The position numbers and the translations under genes were made by a program. The notes under the pieces were generated by a model that worked only from the letters and a program-made list of their open reading frames with translations, was not told where the DNA came from and did not search any database. Positions 1 through 6,030 of a DNA stretch of 17,244 nucleotides are shown here, in pieces (positions within the stretch are counted from its first letter, which is position 1; every line of letters starts with the position of its first letter). Origin of the DNA: Candidatus Daviesbacteria bacterium RIFCSPLOWO2_02_FULL_41_8 (GTDB taxonomy: Bacteria > Patescibacteriota > Microgenomatia > Daviesbacterales > UBA10151); NCBI GenBank assembly GCA_001777455.1, contig MFDZ01000015.1:433-17676 (forward strand), in the 5' to 3' direction.

Positions 1-40
1 TGTCTATCCTAGAAATTTAGTCATTGGGATTTATTTAGAA

Positions 41-67
41 ATTAGATCAATTAGGTTAATTAGGTCA
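41..67. repeat. Three 9-bp tandem repeats upstream of fusA
   Basis: Three consecutive 9-mers, ATTAGATCA, ATTAGGTTA and ATTAGGTCA, lie just before the fusA start. The region is A/T-rich and no Shine-Dalgarno sequence precedes the ATG at 79. The units share the TTAG core of the heptamer arrays elsewhere in the window but have period 9. I see no clear promoter in the first 78 bases; fusA may be read through from genes upstream of the window. Confidence 0.5.
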
Positions 68-78
68 ATTTTTTTATT

Positions 79-2217
79 ATGGCTATACAAAAAACAAAAC
101 GGGATTTTCCGCTGGACATGATCAGGAATATCGGTATTATTGCCCACATTGACGCCGGGAAAACCACCACCACCGAGCGGATCCTGTTTTATACCGGAAA
201 GACCTACAAAATCGGTAATATTGACGAAGGTACAACCGTCACTGACTGGATGGATCAGGAGCGGGAACGGGGAATCACGATTGTTTCCGCCGCCATCACT
301 GCTTTTTGGACCGTTAAATCCGGTCTGTTTGCAGGTCATGAAATGCGGATTAATATTATTGATACCCCGGGTCACGTGGATTTTACAGCAGAAGTGGAAA
401 GATCTTTGCGGGTTTTAGACGGGGCAGTAATTGTTTTGGATTCCTCTTCCGGTGTGCAATCACAGACAGAAACCGTCTGGAGGCAGGCCAATAAATACAG
501 TGTGCCGTTGATTGCTTTTTCCAACAAAATGGATGTGGTAGGGGCAGATTTTATGGCCACTATTCAATCCGCCAGAGATAGGTTGGGGGCCAATGCCATA
601 GCTTACAATTTGCCGATCGGTAAAGAAAATGATTTCAAAGGAGTGGTTGATCTTTTAACCGAGAAAGCCATTATCTGGGAAGGCGATGAAACCGGGGCTA
701 AGTTTCACGAAACAGACATACCGACTAATATGGCTGAAGAGATCAAAGTAGCCCGCGAAAAGTTAGTAGAAGAGATTTCCGGGACAGATGATGTTTTGAT
801 GGAAAAATACCTGGGCGGGGAAGCGATAACGATCACTGAACTAAAAGAAGCTTTAAGAAAAGCTGTCATTGCCAATAAAATTGTACCGGTATTTGCCGGT
901 TCCAGTCTCCGCAACAAAGGGGTTCAATCAATGCTGGACGCGGTGGTTGAATATTTACCTTCACCGCAGGATATCGGTTCCATCACCGGAATAAATTCAA
1001 AAACAGGCGAGTCAGAAGACAGAAAAACTGATCCAGGCGAACCCTTGGCGGCTTTGGCTTTTAAAATTCAGGTTGACCCGCATGTCGGAAAACTCACCTA
1101 CATCAGGGTTTATTCCGGAACTTTAAAATCCGGTTCGTACGTTTACAACTCCACCAAGCAAGTAACCGAGAGAGTGGGCAGACTTTTGCTTATGCATGCC
1201 AATGACCGGGAGGAGATTGACGAGGCATACGCCGGAGAAATTGTGGCCGCAGTTGGACTTAAAGATACTGTTACCGGAAATAGCCTCTGTGATCAAAATA
1301 CTGCCATTATTTTAGAATCCATTTCTTTTCCTGATCCGGTCATCTCACTCGCTATTGAGCCGAAAACCAAATCCGATCAAGAAAAGTTAGGTTTTGCCCT
1401 GCAAAGATTGTCTGAGGAAGATCCGACTTTTCGGGTTAAATCTGATGCTGAAACCGGACAAACCATTATTGCCGGTATGGGAGAACTACAGCTAGAGATT
1501 TTGGTAGACCGGATGAAGCGGGAGTTTAAATTGGAAGCTAACGTCGGACAGCCACAGGTTGCCTATAAAGAAACTATTACAAAACTGGCAGAAGGAGAAG
1601 GAAAATATATCAGGCAAACCGGCGGTCGGGGCCAATACGGACACTGTTTGCTTAGGATTGAACCTCTTCCCCGCGGTCAGGGCAGAGAATTTGTATCAGC
1701 AATCGTCGGTGGTGCTATTCCCCGGGAGTTTATTGGGCCAATTGAAAAAGGTGTTATCGAAAAAGAAGATACCGGAATTTTGGCCGGATACCCGGTAACT
1801 GATATTAAAGTGACTGTCTATGACGGATCTTTCCATGATGTTGACTCCTCTGAAATTGCTTTTAAGATTGCTGCTTCCTTGGGTTTATCAGAAGCTGCCA
1901 AGAAAGCCGACATGATTTTGCTTGAGCCGATTATGAAGGTGGAAGTCACCACTCCTGAAGAGTTCCTGGGAGAGATTATTGGTGACTTGTCCAGTAAGAG
2001 GGCCCAAATTCTATCTTCCGAAACTAAGGGAAATGCCAGGGTGGTGATAGCTTTGATTCCGTTGGCGGAGATGCACGGTTATGCTACGGCTATCAGGAGC
2101 ATGTCACAAGGTAGAGCGACATATTACATGGAAGCTGACCACTATGAACCAGTGCCTTCTAATATTACCCAAAAAATCATTGAATCCTCCGGTTTCACCG
2201 GCAGAGTGGAACATTAA
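79..2217 (+). CDS. fusA: Elongation factor G (EF-G)
   Basis: Cytosolic translational GTPase that drives tRNA-mRNA translocation and, with RRF, ribosome recycling. The 712 residues compare with about 700 in typical EF-G, so it is full length. Visible motifs are the P-loop AHIDAGKTT (residues 22-30), switch I RGITI (64-68), switch [10 protein letters not shown] (95-102), NKMD (149-152), and the domain IV motif GGRGQYG near residue 515. The ATG at 79 gives the expected short N-terminus before the P-loop; no Shine-Dalgarno is visible. The next + strand gene is 1.3 kb away because a - strand accessory island follows. A diverged copy of the last 19 codons reappears at 3454-3510. Identity is certain. 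Confidence 0.98.
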   Translation: MAIQKTKRDFPLDMIRNIGIIAHIDAGKTTTTERILFYTGKTYKIGNIDEGTTVTDWMDQERERGITIVSAAITAFWTVKSGLFAGHEMRINIIDTPGHVDFTAEVERSLRVLDGAVIVLDSSSGVQSQTETVWRQANKYSVPLIAFSNKMDVVGADFMATIQSARDRLGANAIAYNLPIGKENDFKGVVDLLTEKAIIWEGDETGAKFHETDIPTNMAEEIKVAREKLVEEISGTDDVLMEKYLGGEAITITELKEALRKAVIANKIVPVFAGSSLRNKGVQSMLDAVVEYLPSPQDIGSITGINSKTGESEDRKTDPGEPLAALAFKIQVDPHVGKLTYIRVYSGTLKSGSYVYNSTKQVTERVGRLLLMHANDREEIDEAYAGEIVAAVGLKDTVTGNSLCDQNTAIILESISFPDPVISLAIEPKTKSDQEKLGFALQRLSEEDPTFRVKSDAETGQTIIAGMGELQLEILVDRMKREFKLEANVGQPQVAYKETITKLAEGEGKYIRQTGGRGQYGHCLLRIEPLPRGQGREFVSAIVGGAIPREFIGPIEKGVIEKEDTGILAGYPVTDIKVTVYDGSFHDVDSSEIAFKIAASLGLSEAAKKADMILLEPIMKVEVTTPEEFLGEIIGDLSSKRAQILSSETKGNARVVIALIPLAEMHGYATAIRSMSQGRATYYMEADHYEPVPSNITQKIIESSGFTGRVEH

Positions 2218-2225
2218 GCTTCTAT

Positions 2226-2260
2226 CGTCATTGCGAGGAGTACTACGACGAAGCAATCTC
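2226..2260 (+). repeat. Left arm of the palindromic repeat pair
   Basis: A 35-bp copy of a dispersed repeat with outer motifs CGTCATTGCGAG and GAAGCAATCTC, starting 9 bp after the fusA stop. ATTGC and GCAAT inside it can pair, so one copy can also fold on itself. It contains the stop codon (2243-2245) and last codons of the GIY-YIG gene. Confidence 0.8.
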
Positions 2261-2536
2261 CTGATAGAGATCGGTAAAATTGGGGTTTGACTTAATAATT
2301 AGATCAATCTTTTTCTTTCTTGAACCACCCTTTAATTGCTTTTCTCTTTTAATAGCCTCTGTAATGTCTTCGTAGATTTCATAATAAATCAGTTTATTAA
2401 CGTTGTACTTGGAGGTAAAACCAGAGGCTAGTTTCATTTTATGCTGATAGATTCGTTTAATTAAATTATTAGTTACTCCAATATAGAGAACGGTATTCGT
2501 TTCGTTTATTAGGATGTAGACATAAGAGTGCCTCAT
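2243..2536 (-). CDS. Small GIY-YIG family nuclease
   Basis: A 97-residue single-domain GIY-YIG protein of the orphan class related to the UvrC nuclease domain. The family motif is seen as YVYIL near residue 5 and LYIGVTNNLIKR about ten residues later. The conserved glutamate lies in the later KREKQLKGGSRKKK segment. I chose ATG at 2534-2536, giving MRHSYVYIL, because a longer reading to 2593 only adds residues translated from the flanking repeat (TSLRAKRSN). The C-terminal residues EIASS are encoded by the opposite repeat arm. Known GIY-YIG enzymes cut or nick DNA; the substrate here is unknown, but the framing by palindromic repeats suggests a role in their movement. It lies convergent to fusA. 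Confidence 0.85.
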   Translation of the reverse strand: MRHSYVYILINETNTVLYIGVTNNLIKRIYQHKMKLASGFTSKYNVNKLIYYEIYEDITEAIKREKQLKGGSRKKKIDLIIKSNPNFTDLYQEIASS

Positions 2537-2548
2537 ACTTATATTGTA

Positions 2549-2577
2549 GAGATTGCTTCGCTTCGCTCGCAATGACG
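2549..2577 (-). repeat. Right arm of the palindromic repeat pair
   Basis: A 29-bp copy in inverse orientation to the 2226 arm, with core CGAAGC between the shared outer motifs. It lies 12 bp upstream of the GIY-YIG start codon, so it would be in that gene's leader. The same 28 bases apart from the end position occur in rpmC at 11107-11134. Confidence 0.8.
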
Positions 2578-2653
2578 TATGATGAACTTCCACTCCAGGA
2601 GTGTAGGTTCAAAGTTTTGACAGTTTTTACCACGATCGCAGGACATTTTGTCT

Positions 2654-2842
2654 TCAAGAGACGTCACTATTATTAGTAAAGCACCGATTGCATTCCCAAT
2701 ACTCAGCCTTTTTTCTTTTACTAATGTTTAGTTTCCCAAAGAAATGTCCGCCTTTGTATGTTTTATCCGGATAGAGAGTGATAACAATTCTTCTTCCACA
2801 AACTACGCAGTTGCGGATTAGCTTTCCTGTTTGCACATTCAT
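2654..2842 (-). CDS. Small zinc-ribbon-like protein, third gene of the toxin-antitoxin operon
   Basis: A 62-residue protein with two CxxC pairs, CVVC (residues 12-15) and CNRC (50-53), spaced as in a zinc ribbon. The middle is basic and aromatic (YKGGHFFGK). I do not recognise a named family and assign no function. Its ATG overlaps the stop of the DUF5615 gene by four bases (ATGA), so it is almost certainly translated together with the toxin-antitoxin pair. It could be a DNA- or RNA-binding partner of the module, or cargo. A reading frame that continues past its stop into the GIY-YIG region is a shadow and was not used. Confidence 0.65.
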   Translation of the reverse strand: MNVQTGKLIRNCVVCGRRIVITLYPDKTYKGGHFFGKLNISKRKKAEYWECNRCFTNNSDVS

Positions 2843-3183
2843 TTTTGTTCCTCAAGACCACTTTTGCAAAATTTAAGCACCTTACCCTTAGAAAGCTTAA
2901 ATTGTTTTAATTCTTTTAAGAAATTAGGAGTTAACAGAATAATTTCAGATGTAGGTGTTTTCGGAAAGGAGAAAATAATTACCTGTAAATTTGCAGTTTG
3001 ATTTTTAAAAAAGTCTTTGTCAAAAGTGAGGAGTATTCTTTTCTCTTTTAAAGCAAGATTAGCTACTATTTCATCTGAAGATCCCTGTAAAGCCTTCTGT
3101 TGAATTGTTTTGACTGAATACCCCGCGCTTCTTATCTTAACTACTAAAGGTTTTGGAAAATCTTCATCAGCGAGAAATCTCAT
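2839..3183 (-). CDS. DUF5615 family PIN-like toxin
   Basis: A 114-residue protein of the DUF5615 (Mut7-C/PIN-like) family, putative toxins with a predicted metal-dependent ribonuclease fold. The typical acidic start is seen as FLADEDFP (residues 3-10), followed by a GYSV turn, an SSDEIVANLA segment and the LLTFDKDFF motif around residues 51-59. These carry the acidic residues expected to bind metal. The gene overlaps the upstream DUF433 gene by 17 bp, the usual layout of such pairs. RNase activity and toxicity are inferred from the family only. Confidence 0.82.
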   Translation of the reverse strand: MRFLADEDFPKPLVVKIRSAGYSVKTIQQKALQGSSDEIVANLALKEKRILLTFDKDFFKNQTANLQVIIFSFPKTPTSEIILLTPNFLKELKQFKLSKGKVLKFCKSGLEEQK

Positions 3184-3436
3184 GAGTATAGAGGGTGGTT
3201 GGTTCAGGATGTTTTATTTTGGAGTGAGGAAGTTTATTTATAACTAAATTTTTGGCATAAGAAATGGCTGTTTGAATTTGACTGACTGTTAAGTGAGGGT
3301 AATCTTTCAGTATTTCTTTCATACTCATTCCGGAAGCTATTCTGTCTAAAATGAGCTCTACTGAGATCCTGGTGCCCGCAATGACAGGTTTACCGCCTAA
3401 AATTTTTGTATCGGAAATAATTTGCGTTTGTTTCAT
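3167..3436 (-). CDS. DUF433 family antitoxin
   Basis: An 89-residue protein with the DUF433 signature: ILGGKPVIAGTRISVELIL near residues 12-30, then GMSMKEIL, and DYPHLTVSQIQTAISYA. The family has a winged-helix-like DNA-binding part and is found next to DUF5615 toxins in VapBC-like modules. The tail (HSKIKHPEPTTLYTHEISR) would contact the toxin if it behaves like other antitoxins. It is first in the - strand operon. Its ATG lies 6 bases after a TAAAAT -10 box that sits inside a perfect inverted repeat, as expected for self-repression. Confidence 0.85.
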   Translation of the reverse strand: MKQTQIISDTKILGGKPVIAGTRISVELILDRIASGMSMKEILKDYPHLTVSQIQTAISYAKNLVINKLPHSKIKHPEPTTLYTHEISR

Positions 3437-3437
3437 A

Positions 3438-3461
3438 GTAATATTTTACCACAAATATTAC
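3438..3461 (-). promoter_or_regulatory. Promoter and operator palindrome of the toxin-antitoxin operon
   Basis: A perfect 9-bp inverted repeat, GTAATATTT and AAATATTAC, is separated by 6 bp. Inside it, on the - strand, lies TAAAAT (3443-3448) preceded by TGG, an extended -10. The antitoxin ATG follows after 6 bases, so the transcript would be leaderless or nearly so. I see no good -35. The right arm coincides with the start of the fusA remnant. Binding by the DUF433 protein is inference. Confidence 0.6.
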
Positions 3462-3510
3462 CTAAAAGATCATCGAATCCTCCGGCTTCACCGGCCGCGT
3501 TGAACACTAG
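3454..3510 (+). pseudogene. Remnant of a second fusA 3' end
   Basis: These 57 bases align without gaps to fusA 2161-2217, with 48 identities. Read in frame they give NIT, a stop, then [14 protein letters not shown] and a stop, matching the C-terminus of EF-G. Of the nine differences, one makes the internal stop (CAA to TAA), one changes the stop codon TAA to TAG, and the rest are synonymous. That pattern indicates descent from a functional, diverged fusA rather than a recent local copy. It bounds the accessory island on the side opposite the intact gene. Confidence 0.88.
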
Positions 3511-3515
3511 CCACT

Positions 3516-3544
3516 TTGACTATGGGGCTTGAAATAAGTATAAT
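3516..3544 (+). promoter_or_regulatory. Consensus promoter of the 3553 gene, leaderless type
   Basis: TTGACT (3516-3521), a 17-bp spacer, then a perfect TATAAT (3539-3544). The start codon of the next gene is only 8 bases after the -10 box, so transcription should begin at or within a few bases of the ATG. No Shine-Dalgarno fits in that space. Confidence 0.8.
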
Positions 3545-3552
3545 CATCCCTT

Positions 3553-3864
3553 ATGTCAGCAGAAAAATTATTTTCAATTGATGATGCGAAACAATTGCTT
3601 CTTGATCTGGGTATTTGCGCAGATGTCTCTGAGGCAGATGAGGCAATTAGGCACAGCAGGGAGCAGTATCGGGCTATTGTTCCTGATGATGTCTATGCTG
3701 CTTTTTGTGTAGTAGTTAATAGGGCATCAATTGACCTGGAGATTGGAGAACGTTTTCAAAAAAGATTTCAGGCTCCTTATAATTGGACCAATTTAAGAAA
3801 TATGGCTTTTGGAGGATTTAACATTGATTCGCAAAGAGCTAATTTGCCAGATATAGAAAGTTAA
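3553..3864 (+). CDS. Hypothetical protein, 103 residues
   Basis: I do not recognise this protein. It is acidic, soluble and has no signal peptide or membrane segment. The N-terminal part (about residues 5-50) looks helical (SIDDAKQLLLDL, SEADEAIRHSREQY). The C-terminal part contains an aromatic and glycine patch (PYNWTNLRNMAFGGFN). It is a real gene by context: a near-perfect promoter places the transcript start at its ATG, and a hairpin with a T-run follows it. It is a single-gene unit between the fusA remnant and tuf. A role in translation is possible from position only. Confidence 0.7.
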   Translation: MSAEKLFSIDDAKQLLLDLGICADVSEADEAIRHSREQYRAIVPDDVYAAFCVVVNRASIDLEIGERFQKRFQAPYNWTNLRNMAFGGFNIDSQRANLPDIES

Positions 3865-3913
3865 TAATTTAACCTATTGCATTTTATGGGAATTTCAGGT
3901 ATATTTACATAGT

Positions 3914-3936
3914 TCCAGCTTCAGAGCTGGATTTTT
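3914..3936 (+). terminator. Intrinsic terminator after the 3553 gene
   Basis: Stem TCCAGCT pairs with AGCTGGA around the loop TCAG, and the descending arm runs into a T-run (ATTTTT). It isolates the 3553 gene from tuf. Confidence 0.8.
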
Positions 3937-3997
3937 AGGGCGATTAGCCTTAATGTCTAAATTGTGCTTATTGCATAAGTTTAAGATTTGTTTTAAA

Positions 3998-4032
3998 CTA
4001 TACACTAATCACTATTAACTAATAACTAACTA
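3998..4032 (-). repeat. Five tandem heptamers ending at the tuf start codon
   Basis: CTATACA, CTAATCA, CTATTAA, CTAATAA and CTAACTA follow each other without gaps and end on the A of the tuf ATG. Read on the - strand the pattern is TAGTNNN, the same family as the array just after tuf, in the opposite orientation. There is no Shine-Dalgarno before tuf, and I could not find a convincing tuf promoter in 3937-3997 with normal spacing. Confidence 0.7.
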
Positions 4033-5216
4033 TGGCAGATCAGAAAAAATTTGACAGAAGTAAACCACACGTTAACGTCGGGACCATGGGTCACGTTGAC
4101 CACGGTAAGACCACTTTAACCGCAGCAATCACTAATGTACTCTCTGCGAAAGGTTTGGCAGAAAAAAGATCAGTTGATCAAATTGATAACGCTCCGGAGG
4201 AAAAAGCCCGCGGTATTACCATTAATATTTCTCACCAGGAATACGAAACCGAAAAAAGGCATTATGCCCACATCGACATGCCCGGACATGCCGATTACAT
4301 CAAAAACATGATTACCGGCGCCGCTCAAACAGATGGCGCCATTTTAGTGGTTTCCGCTCCGGACGGTCCGATGCCGCAAACCCGGGAGCATTTGTTACTA
4401 GCCCGCCAAGTGGGTGTTCCGGCGATCGTAGTGTTTCTTAACAAGTGTGACATGGTGGATGATCCCGAGCTTTTGGACTTGGTGGAAGAAGAAGTCCGCG
4501 ATCTTTTGAAGAAATATGAATATGATCCAAATTCCCCGATCATCCGCGGTAGCGCTAAAAAAGCTTTGGAAGGTGATCCGGAAGCTGTTAAAGCAGTGGA
4601 AGAATTAATGAATAAAGTTGATGAGTGGATTCCTACCCCGGTTAGGGATGTGGATAAGCCATTCCTGATGGCTGTTGAGGATGTCTTTTCAATCAAGGGT
4701 CGTGGTACGGTGGTGACCGGAAGAATTGAGCGAGGTAAGGTCAAAGTTAATGAGGAAATTGAGATTGTCGGAATCAGACCTACCAAAAAGAGTGTCGTAA
4801 CCGGAATTGAAATGTTTCACAAGATGCTGGATGAAGGGCAAGCGGGGGACAATGCCGGAATACTGCTCCGGGGCATTGAAAAAGATGATGTTGAGCGCGG
4901 CCAGGTTTTAGCCAAGCCCGGTTCAATTACTCCCCATTCTGAATTTGAAGCTCAGGTTTATATTTTGAGTAAAGAAGAAGGCGGCAGACACACCCCATTT
5001 TTCAAAGGTTACAGACCGCAATTTTATGTCAGAACCACTGATGTGACCGGGGAAGTACAACTTCCGGAAGGTGTGGAAATGGCTATGCCCGGAGATACAG
5101 TTAAGATTGTCGGTAAACTCATTACACCGGTAGCTATGGAAGAAGGTTTGCGGTTTGCTGTCCGGGAGGGCGGTAAAACCGTCGGAGCCGGAGCTATTAC
5201 CAAGATTATTAGTTAG
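4032..5216 (+). CDS. tuf: Elongation factor Tu (EF-Tu)
   Basis: GTPase that delivers aminoacyl-tRNA to the ribosomal A site. It has 394 residues, the standard length. Motifs are GHVDHGKTT (residues 20-28), [13 protein letters not shown] (82-89), NKCD (137-140) and GSAKKALEG, followed by the beta-barrel domains 2 and 3 ([14 protein letters not shown], then [15 protein letters not shown]). Met83 stands where many EF-Tu proteins have Cys in DCPGH. The gene is a single-gene unit: a terminator lies before its upstream region and another just after its stop. It is flanked on both sides by 35-bp arrays of heptamers, the downstream one overlapping its last codons and stop. Identity is certain. Confidence 0.98.
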   Translation: MADQKKFDRSKPHVNVGTMGHVDHGKTTLTAAITNVLSAKGLAEKRSVDQIDNAPEEKARGITINISHQEYETEKRHYAHIDMPGHADYIKNMITGAAQTDGAILVVSAPDGPMPQTREHLLLARQVGVPAIVVFLNKCDMVDDPELLDLVEEEVRDLLKKYEYDPNSPIIRGSAKKALEGDPEAVKAVEELMNKVDEWIPTPVRDVDKPFLMAVEDVFSIKGRGTVVTGRIERGKVKVNEEIEIVGIRPTKKSVVTGIEMFHKMLDEGQAGDNAGILLRGIEKDDVERGQVLAKPGSITPHSEFEAQVYILSKEEGGRHTPFFKGYRPQFYVRTTDVTGEVQLPEGVEMAMPGDTVKIVGKLITPVAMEEGLRFAVREGGKTVGAGAITKIIS

Positions 5217-5244
5217 TAGTTTGTAGTTGGTAGTGAGTAGTAAG
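5210..5244 (+). repeat. Five tandem heptamers over the tuf stop codon
   Basis: TAGTTAG, TAGTTTG, TAGTTGG, TAGTGAG and TAGTAAG follow each other exactly, all TAGTNNG. The tuf stop TAG (5214-5216) is inside the first unit and the array runs into the terminator stem. It mirrors the upstream array in number, length and inverted orientation. Confidence 0.75.
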
Positions 5245-5264
5245 GGGCAAAGAGCCCCTTTTTT
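5242..5264 (+). terminator. Intrinsic terminator of tuf
   Basis: AAGGGGC pairs with GCCCCTT around the loop AAAGA, and T-residues continue to 5264. It is a strong G/C stem and separates tuf from rpsJ. Confidence 0.92.
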
Positions 5265-5275
5265 AGTTTTTAGGG

Positions 5276-5284
5276 TGATATAAT
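5276..5284 (+). promoter_or_regulatory. Extended -10 promoter for rpsJ
   Basis: TGA followed by a perfect TATAAT (5279-5284) is an extended -10 element. No good -35 is visible because the upstream bases are the tuf terminator. Expected start near 5291, giving a leader of about 80 bases with two hairpins. Confidence 0.65.
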
Positions 5285-5311
5285 TAGCACATTGAAAGGA
5301 AGTGCCCTTGT

Positions 5312-5338
5312 CAAAAATTGTCATTTAGACAATTTTTG
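5312..5338 (+). promoter_or_regulatory. First hairpin in the rpsJ leader
   Basis: Perfect 11-bp stem, CAAAAATTGTC pairing with GACAATTTTTG, with loop ATTTA. The descending arm contains TTTTT, so it may act as a weak terminator or attenuator, or as a binding site for a ribosomal protein. The last two are guesses. Confidence 0.6.
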
Positions 5339-5350
5339 CAAGCGATCTCG

Positions 5351-5366
5351 CCCCGATAAATCGGGG
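5351..5366 (+). promoter_or_regulatory. Second hairpin in the rpsJ leader, next to the start codon
   Basis: CCCCGA pairs with TCGGGG around TAAA, ending 7 bases before the rpsJ ATG, where a ribosome binding site would be. No AGGAGG-like sequence is present. The hairpin should influence initiation of S10. Confidence 0.6.
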
Positions 5367-5373
5367 CTCCGAT

Positions 5374-5682
5374 ATGCCAAGAGGACGAATTCGTGTTAAG
5401 TTAAAAAGTTACGATCATCGGGTATTAGATAATACCTGCGAATCCCTATTGGATACAGCCCTGCGGACCGGAGCCAAAATTGTCGGCCCCATTCCCCTTC
5501 CTACTAAAAGAGAGATGATTACCGTTTTAACTTCCCCTCACACGGATAAAGATTCAAGAGAAGCTTTTGAGATAAAAACCCACAAAAGAATGATTGATAT
5601 CCTGGAGCCTACCCCAAAAACCATAGATTCCCTAATGCATCTCGAAATCCCAGCTGGTGTTGATATCGAAGTGAAGATGTAA
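5374..5682 (+). CDS. rpsJ: 30S ribosomal protein S10 (uS10)
   Basis: Small-subunit head protein, also the NusE antitermination factor in other bacteria. The 102 residues match the usual length. The conserved core is visible as [14 protein letters not shown] (residues 6-19), [13 protein letters not shown] and [12 protein letters not shown], ending in [11 protein letters not shown]. It normally heads the S10 operon directly before rplC. Here more than 500 bp, a terminator, two promoters and a broken ORF lie between them, so it is probably a single-gene unit with its own promoter and structured leader. Confidence 0.97.
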   Translation: MPRGRIRVKLKSYDHRVLDNTCESLLDTALRTGAKIVGPIPLPTKREMITVLTSPHTDKDSREAFEIKTHKRMIDILEPTPKTIDSLMHLEIPAGVDIEVKM

Positions 5683-5700
5683 CGTTTACGTCATCTTTTT
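5674..5700 (+). terminator. Probable terminator overlapping the rpsJ stop
   Basis: AAGATG pairs with CATCTT, and after a TA bulge ACG pairs with CGT around loop TTTA. The descending arm merges with a run of five T. The rpsJ stop codon lies in the bulge region. The stem is A/T-rich, so efficiency is uncertain. Confidence 0.55.
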
Positions 5701-5705
5701 CTGAC

Positions 5706-5734
5706 TTGACAGTAGAATTAAGATGAGATAATCT
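5706..5734 (+). promoter_or_regulatory. Consensus promoter of the interrupted small ORF
   Basis: Perfect TTGACA (5706-5711), 17-bp spacer, TAATCT (5729-5734). An ATG follows after 6 bases, again leaderless geometry like that of the 3553 gene. Confidence 0.7.
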
Positions 5735-5740
5735 GACCCC

Positions 5741-5956
5741 ATGTCATCTTTTAAAGAAGGAGTATCTACATGGGGAAGAACGTTGGATGAGATTTGAGTT
5801 GAGTATGCAGCATCCCACGACAGACATGGGCCTATATTAGAAAATACCCCAAAAACAATAAAAGTTAAGCGAGGAATAGAAATCAGGAGTCTTCGTCAAA
5901 GAGAGCAGCGTTTTCAAGAAATGATGACTAGATTATTATCGGAATCTTTGAAGTAA
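5741..5956 (+). pseudogene. Small ORF interrupted by an in-frame TGA
   Basis: From the ATG at the predicted transcript start, the frame reads MSSFKEGVSTWGRTLDEI, then TGA at 5795-5797. It then continues open for 52 further codons (VEYAASHDRHGPILEN to LLSESLK) before TAA. The second part is basic and helical. If TGA came from TGG, the product would be a 71-residue protein. No family is recognised. The standard code applies elsewhere in the window, so I call it a pseudogene. A sequencing error, a programmed event, or a functional 18-residue peptide are alternatives. Confidence 0.5.
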
Positions 5957-5994
5957 TAGGTAAGGCTCTAGGTTTTACTTCCTATTTGATCCGC

Positions 5995-6024
5995 TTGCAT
6001 TTCACGCACGCTTCATGTTAAAAT
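5995..6024 (+). promoter_or_regulatory. Probable promoter of the rplC operon
   Basis: TTGCAT (5995-6000), 18-bp spacer, TAAAAT (6019-6024) preceded by TGT, an extended -10. Expected start near 6031, which gives rplC a leader of about 170 bases. Confidence 0.6.
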
Positions 6025-6030
6025 TCTATT

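Larger units (their letters stand above)
2226..2577. mobile_element. Candidate mobile unit: GIY-YIG gene framed by inverted palindromic repeats
   Basis: The left arm (2226-2260) begins CGTCATTGCGAG and ends GAAGCAATCTC. The right arm (2549-2577), read on the - strand, begins and ends with exactly the same 12 and 11 bases. Only the middle differs: GAGTACTACGAC on the left, CGAAGC on the right. Between them lies a single GIY-YIG nuclease gene whose last codons are inside the left arm. A second pair of such arms without a gene sits in rpmC at 11107-11200. That this is a mobile unit is inference; no target-site duplication was identified. Confidence 0.55.

Noticed and set aside
2469..2657. - strand ORF of 62 codons containing VIASEAKQS
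   Set aside because: It starts at TTG, overlaps the GIY-YIG gene in another frame, and its best-looking part is just the translated repeat arm.
2226..3510. Complete integrative element with integrase
   Set aside because: No integrase, relaxase or transposase is encoded; only the fusA-tail duplication and the small cargo genes can be supported.
3971..4004. tuf promoter from TTGCAT and TATACA
   Set aside because: The spacer would be 22 bp and the -10 box is part of the heptamer array; too weak to report as a feature.
4276..4290. Met instead of Cys in the EF-Tu DCPGH motif as a functional anomaly
   Set aside because: This position varies among EF-Tu proteins and all GTPase motifs are intact.
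4325..4786. Long antisense ORF (153 codons) within tuf
   Set aside because: Shadow of a highly conserved coding frame; no promoter, Shine-Dalgarno or recognisable protein. The same applies to the antisense frames over rpsQ (11133-11591) and after tuf (4923-5324).
5795..5797. TGA read as an amino acid (alternative genetic code or selenocysteine)
   Set aside because: TGA terminates rplW, rpsC, rpmC, rpsE and adk in this window, and no SECIS-like hairpin follows the site.
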